Translations under genes and position numbers: made by a program
Assembly: GCA_031254035.1 (NCBI GenBank)
Contig: JAIRVF010000100.1
Span: 93,165-157,164, forward strand
Reading direction: 5' to 3'
Origin: Paenibacillus sp.
GTDB taxonomy: Bacteria; Bacillota; Bacilli; Paenibacillales; Paenibacillaceae
Length of the DNA: 64,000 nucleotides
Part shown: positions 61,882 through 64,000 of the stretch, piece by piece
How the letters are laid out: every line of letters starts with the position of its first letter
Numbering within the stretch: the first letter of the stretch is position 1
Notes under the pieces: generated by a model
Seen by the model: only the letters and a program-made list of their open reading frames with translations
What the model was told of the DNA's origin: nothing
Database searches by the model: none

Positions 61882-62814
61882 CTAAGATAACCTTCTTAAC
61901 GAAATCGTAAACACGGTCCGTTCATATGGCTTGCTCGCCACCCGGATTTCCCCGCCCATCAACTCGATCAGTCTTTTCGTAATCGTCAGACCCAGGCCGC
62001 TGCCTTGAAATCTTTTATTTCTTGAATCCTCCAGCGTGTACATCCGCTCAAAGATAAGCTCCTGAGCCTGCTCATGAATGCCTTTGCCTTTGTCCCAAAT
62101 GTCGATCAGTACCCGGTCCTGCTCTTCCCGCAGCTTCATGCCGATCACCTTGCCCTGTGACCCGTAACGAATCGCATTGCTCAGTACATTGTTTAATGCC
62201 CGACTTAGTCCTTCTTCATTGCCCCATGCATAAAGCGGCGTTTCCGGAATATCGATATCCGCCTGCAGCCCTTCGGATTCAATCAGATCATAAAACATCA
62301 GCATGCTGTTTCTAGAAATTTCATTGATATGTATGCGGGTCAAAGGCATCTCTTTATCCCCCGATTCCAGCTTGGCTAGATCAAAGAATCGGTTGATCAG
62401 CTCTACGATCTCCACAGTTTTCGTATGCACCTTATCCAGCAGCCGCTCCCTTTCCTCCAAGGGCAAGTCGGTCTTCCGGTTCAATGTTTCGATATATCCG
62501 AGCACCACGGTAAGCGGTGTCTTCAAATCATGTGATATGTTTGCCAACATCCGGCGCATCGCGATTTCTGTACGCATAAATCCTGTCTCGGACTGCCTAG
62601 TTTGCAAAAGCAAGTGATTGATGGCACTCAGCAGTTTACGATATTCGGAATACTCTGTGAAAAGCAAAAGCTGCTCTTGCGAGGACGAATCCACAATCGC
62701 ATTCAGTTTATCAATGATGTAGCCGAGCTGCTCAGCTCTTTTTTTCCGGCCCACCCACTGCATCACATTCAGCAGCGCCAGCAGGATCGCAAGTATCAGC
62801 AGAACGGCAACCAT
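61882..62814 (-). CDS. Histidine kinase with one membrane helix
   Basis: This protein of about 310 residues starts with one helix (MVAVLLILAILLALLNVMQW), then a coiled segment and a HisKA/HATPase core: phosphorylated His in LANISHDLKTPLTVVLGY, N box ALNNVLSNAIRYG, G boxes IWDKGKGI and GSGLGLTITKRL. It lacks a real sensor domain, like BceS/BcrS-type kinases that respond via an ABC transporter. Start ATG 62814 overlaps the regulator stop (TAATG). Its adjacent transporter may be lost. Confidence 0.92.
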   Translation of the reverse strand: MVAVLLILAILLALLNVMQWVGRKKRAEQLGYIIDKLNAIVDSSSQEQLLLFTEYSEYRKLLSAINHLLLQTRQSETGFMRTEIAMRRMLANISHDLKTPLTVVLGYIETLNRKTDLPLEERERLLDKVHTKTVEIVELINRFFDLAKLESGDKEMPLTRIHINEISRNSMLMFYDLIESEGLQADIDIPETPLYAWGNEEGLSRALNNVLSNAIRYGSQGKVIGMKLREEQDRVLIDIWDKGKGIHEQAQELIFERMYTLEDSRNKRFQGSGLGLTITKRLIELMGGEIRVASKPYERTVFTISLRRLS

Positions 62815-63512
62815 TAAAATTCCCCCAGACGGTAGCCGATGCCCCATAATGTCTTAATGTACTGCGGATCGGAAGGCTGGTCTTCAATTTTTTCGCGCAA
62901 ACGACTCATATGCACATTAATGACATTTTCATCGCCGAAATAGTCGTCATTCCAGACAGATGTGAAAATGTGCTGCTTGGTGAACACCTTTTTAGGATTC
63001 GTCATAAACAGCTTCAGAATTTGCAGCTCTTTAGCCGTCAGCTTGATCTCCTCACCTTTTTTGGTCACGGTCAAATGATCCAGATCCATCTCTAGTTCAT
63101 GCACCCGGATGGTTTTATTCTGCTGAGCTGGGGTCGTCTGGACATATGCCGTCGCGCGGCGGATAGCGGCTTTCACTCTCGCCGTCAGCTCAATCATGGA
63201 AAAAGGTTTCGTAATATAATCATCCGCGCCAAAACCAAGTCCAAGCGCCTTGTCCACTTCTCCATCCTTTGCAGATACGATCAAAACAGGAACATGGCTG
63301 TTTTCCCGGATCTTTTTCAAAAAATCCATGCCGCTTAGCTTTGGAAGCATCATATCCAGCAGCACCAGGTCATAATCACGTTCTGCAAACCGCTCAAGCG
63401 CTTCCTCCCCGTCTTTGGCATACACCACCTGAAACCCTTCCATCGTCAAATAGCTCTCTACCATTTCGCCAATCGAGGCGTCATCCTCTACAAGAAGTAT
63501 GTTGGAAGCCAC
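62814..63512 (-). CDS. OmpR-family response regulator
   Basis: This protein of about 232 residues has a receiver domain (acidic pair VEDD, Asp in LVLLDMMLPKLSG, Lys in YITKPFS) and an OmpR winged helix (LTAKELQILKLFMTNPKKVF, NVINVHMSRLREKIE). GTG at 63512 is preferred as AAAGG lies 10 bases upstream; GTG at 63521 is too close to it. It is the first gene of the HK operon. Confidence 0.92.
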   Translation of the reverse strand: MASNILLVEDDASIGEMVESYLTMEGFQVVYAKDGEEALERFAERDYDLVLLDMMLPKLSGMDFLKKIRENSHVPVLIVSAKDGEVDKALGLGFGADDYITKPFSMIELTARVKAAIRRATAYVQTTPAQQNKTIRVHELEMDLDHLTVTKKGEEIKLTAKELQILKLFMTNPKKVFTKQHIFTSVWNDDYFGDENVINVHMSRLREKIEDQPSDPQYIKTLWGIGYRLGEF

Positions 63513-63656
63513 ATCATTCACGCCTTTCTTTTCATTCCATATAATTCTAATATACTGTAAATCGTGATCCTACGTATATTCTGATTTCGGCTGATTGCAT
63601 CATAAGTTCATGATATTTTGCGAGATGGTTTTGATATGTAAGTTTTCTTCCAAAGG

Positions 63657-63679
63657 AAAAACCGCCATAATTAGGCGGT
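63657..63679 (-). terminator. Terminator of right-edge gene
   Basis: Minus strand ACCGCC-taattat-GGCGGT followed by TTTTTCC, overlapping the ORF stop at 63679. Confidence 0.75.
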
Positions 63680-63921
63680 CAGTTGGACTTATCTTTTAAA
63701 TTGGTTTTTATCATATATTCATTGTATGCTTCGTCAACTTTTTTCTTGCAAACCTTCTGCCATGTATCCTTAAGAGTAGTAACCTCATTTTCATTGTAGG
63801 GTTCAGGTTCCATATCTCCACCAAAGCCTATCCACGCATCGTGGCTAACTTCACCATTATTATGAGAGTAGGCAATTTCATGACTTAGGCAATGATTGAT
63901 ATGTGGAGCCTGCATGCACAA
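63679..63921 (-). CDS. Partial or decayed hypothetical protein at edge
   Basis: An 80-codon frame ends just before a terminator. The part HCLSHEIAYSHNNGEVSHDA then WIGFGGDMEPEPYNENEV and KDTWQKVCKKKVDEAYNEY looks like real C-terminal protein. A stop codon lies about 30 bases upstream in frame, while a neighbouring frame is open to the window end, so a frameshift may exist near 63920. The family is not recognised. Confidence 0.45.
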   Translation of the reverse strand: MCMQAPHINHCLSHEIAYSHNNGEVSHDAWIGFGGDMEPEPYNENEVTTLKDTWQKVCKKKVDEAYNEYMIKTNLKDKSN

Positions 63922-64000
63922 TCTTGATGATTTCCTTCACTGTGGCAGTCATCTGCTTGCCATGTAGGCTCTGATCACATGCGTTCCACTGAAAATGCCG

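Overview
The window looks like a chromosomal segment of a spore-forming, low-to-mid GC Bacillota of the Paenibacillus type. Supporting signs are the spore genes tlp and cmpA, strong GGAGG ribosome sites, CcpA-style regulation, many short intergenic repeats, and a large carbohydrate ABC transporter with an AraC-type two-component system. The genus is an inference from gene style. No rRNA is present to test it.

Region 1 (1-5.7 kb): a large serine recombinase at the edge of an integrated element that lies mostly off the left end. The element interrupts the Tad/Flp pilus ATPase gene (cpaF) after codon 285. The upstream tadZ/cpaE-like gene is intact and preceded by a terminator-like hairpin and a cluster of AACGAAAC repeats. 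Region 2 (5.2-9 kb): a DCC-family protein, an ArsR repressor with an apparent ATC start, a decayed DMT transporter sharing the same operator, and mntH. Region 3 (9.1-15.2 kb): kdp potassium operon, transcribed leftwards as Rossmann protein, 35-aa membrane peptide, kdpF, kdpA, kdpB, kdpC. Two tandem c-di-AMP (ydaO-type) riboswitches, each followed by a terminator, control it.

Region 4 (15.4-24.9 kb): glutathione peroxidase, five tRNA genes (two Leu-GAG, Glu, Ser, Asn), XRE and MarR regulators, MFS efflux, a DUF2804-like protein, tlp, SprT-like protein, cmpA, DinB-like and CGNR-type proteins. Region 5 (24.9-33.4 kb): tex, a GH36 alpha-galactosidase, and ndoA-ndoAI-alr-ydcC. From memory, the order alr-ndoAI-ndoA ... 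tex-cmpA-sprT-tRNAs matches Bacillus subtilis, but the rsb-sigB block is missing and an alpha-galactosidase sits in its place. Region 6 (33.5-37 kb): MFS with its regulator, then a YkoP-like protein and a polysaccharide deacetylase.

Region 7 (37.2-42.9 kb): a tight five-gene operon of CitE-like TIM-barrel lyase, PRTase-TRSP, StiP/PELOTA-type protein, HAD phosphatase and ATP-grasp ligase. This is the biosynthetic module otherwise seen with tellurite-resistance (Ter) genes; no Ter gene is in the window. It is the best candidate here for an unexplored system. Region 8 (43.2-52.6 kb): a carbohydrate-uptake locus with a large glycosidase-like protein, two permeases, a lipoprotein binding protein with a cre site, and a histidine kinase/AraC response regulator pair. 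Region 9 (52.7-64 kb): a BcrAB-like ABC exporter, decayed YjgB-like and ABC genes, VanZ-type protein, SLH-bearing S9 peptidase, a MITE-like element at the stop codon of an EmrB-type exporter, its TetR regulator, an OmpR/HK pair, and a small partial ORF at the right edge.
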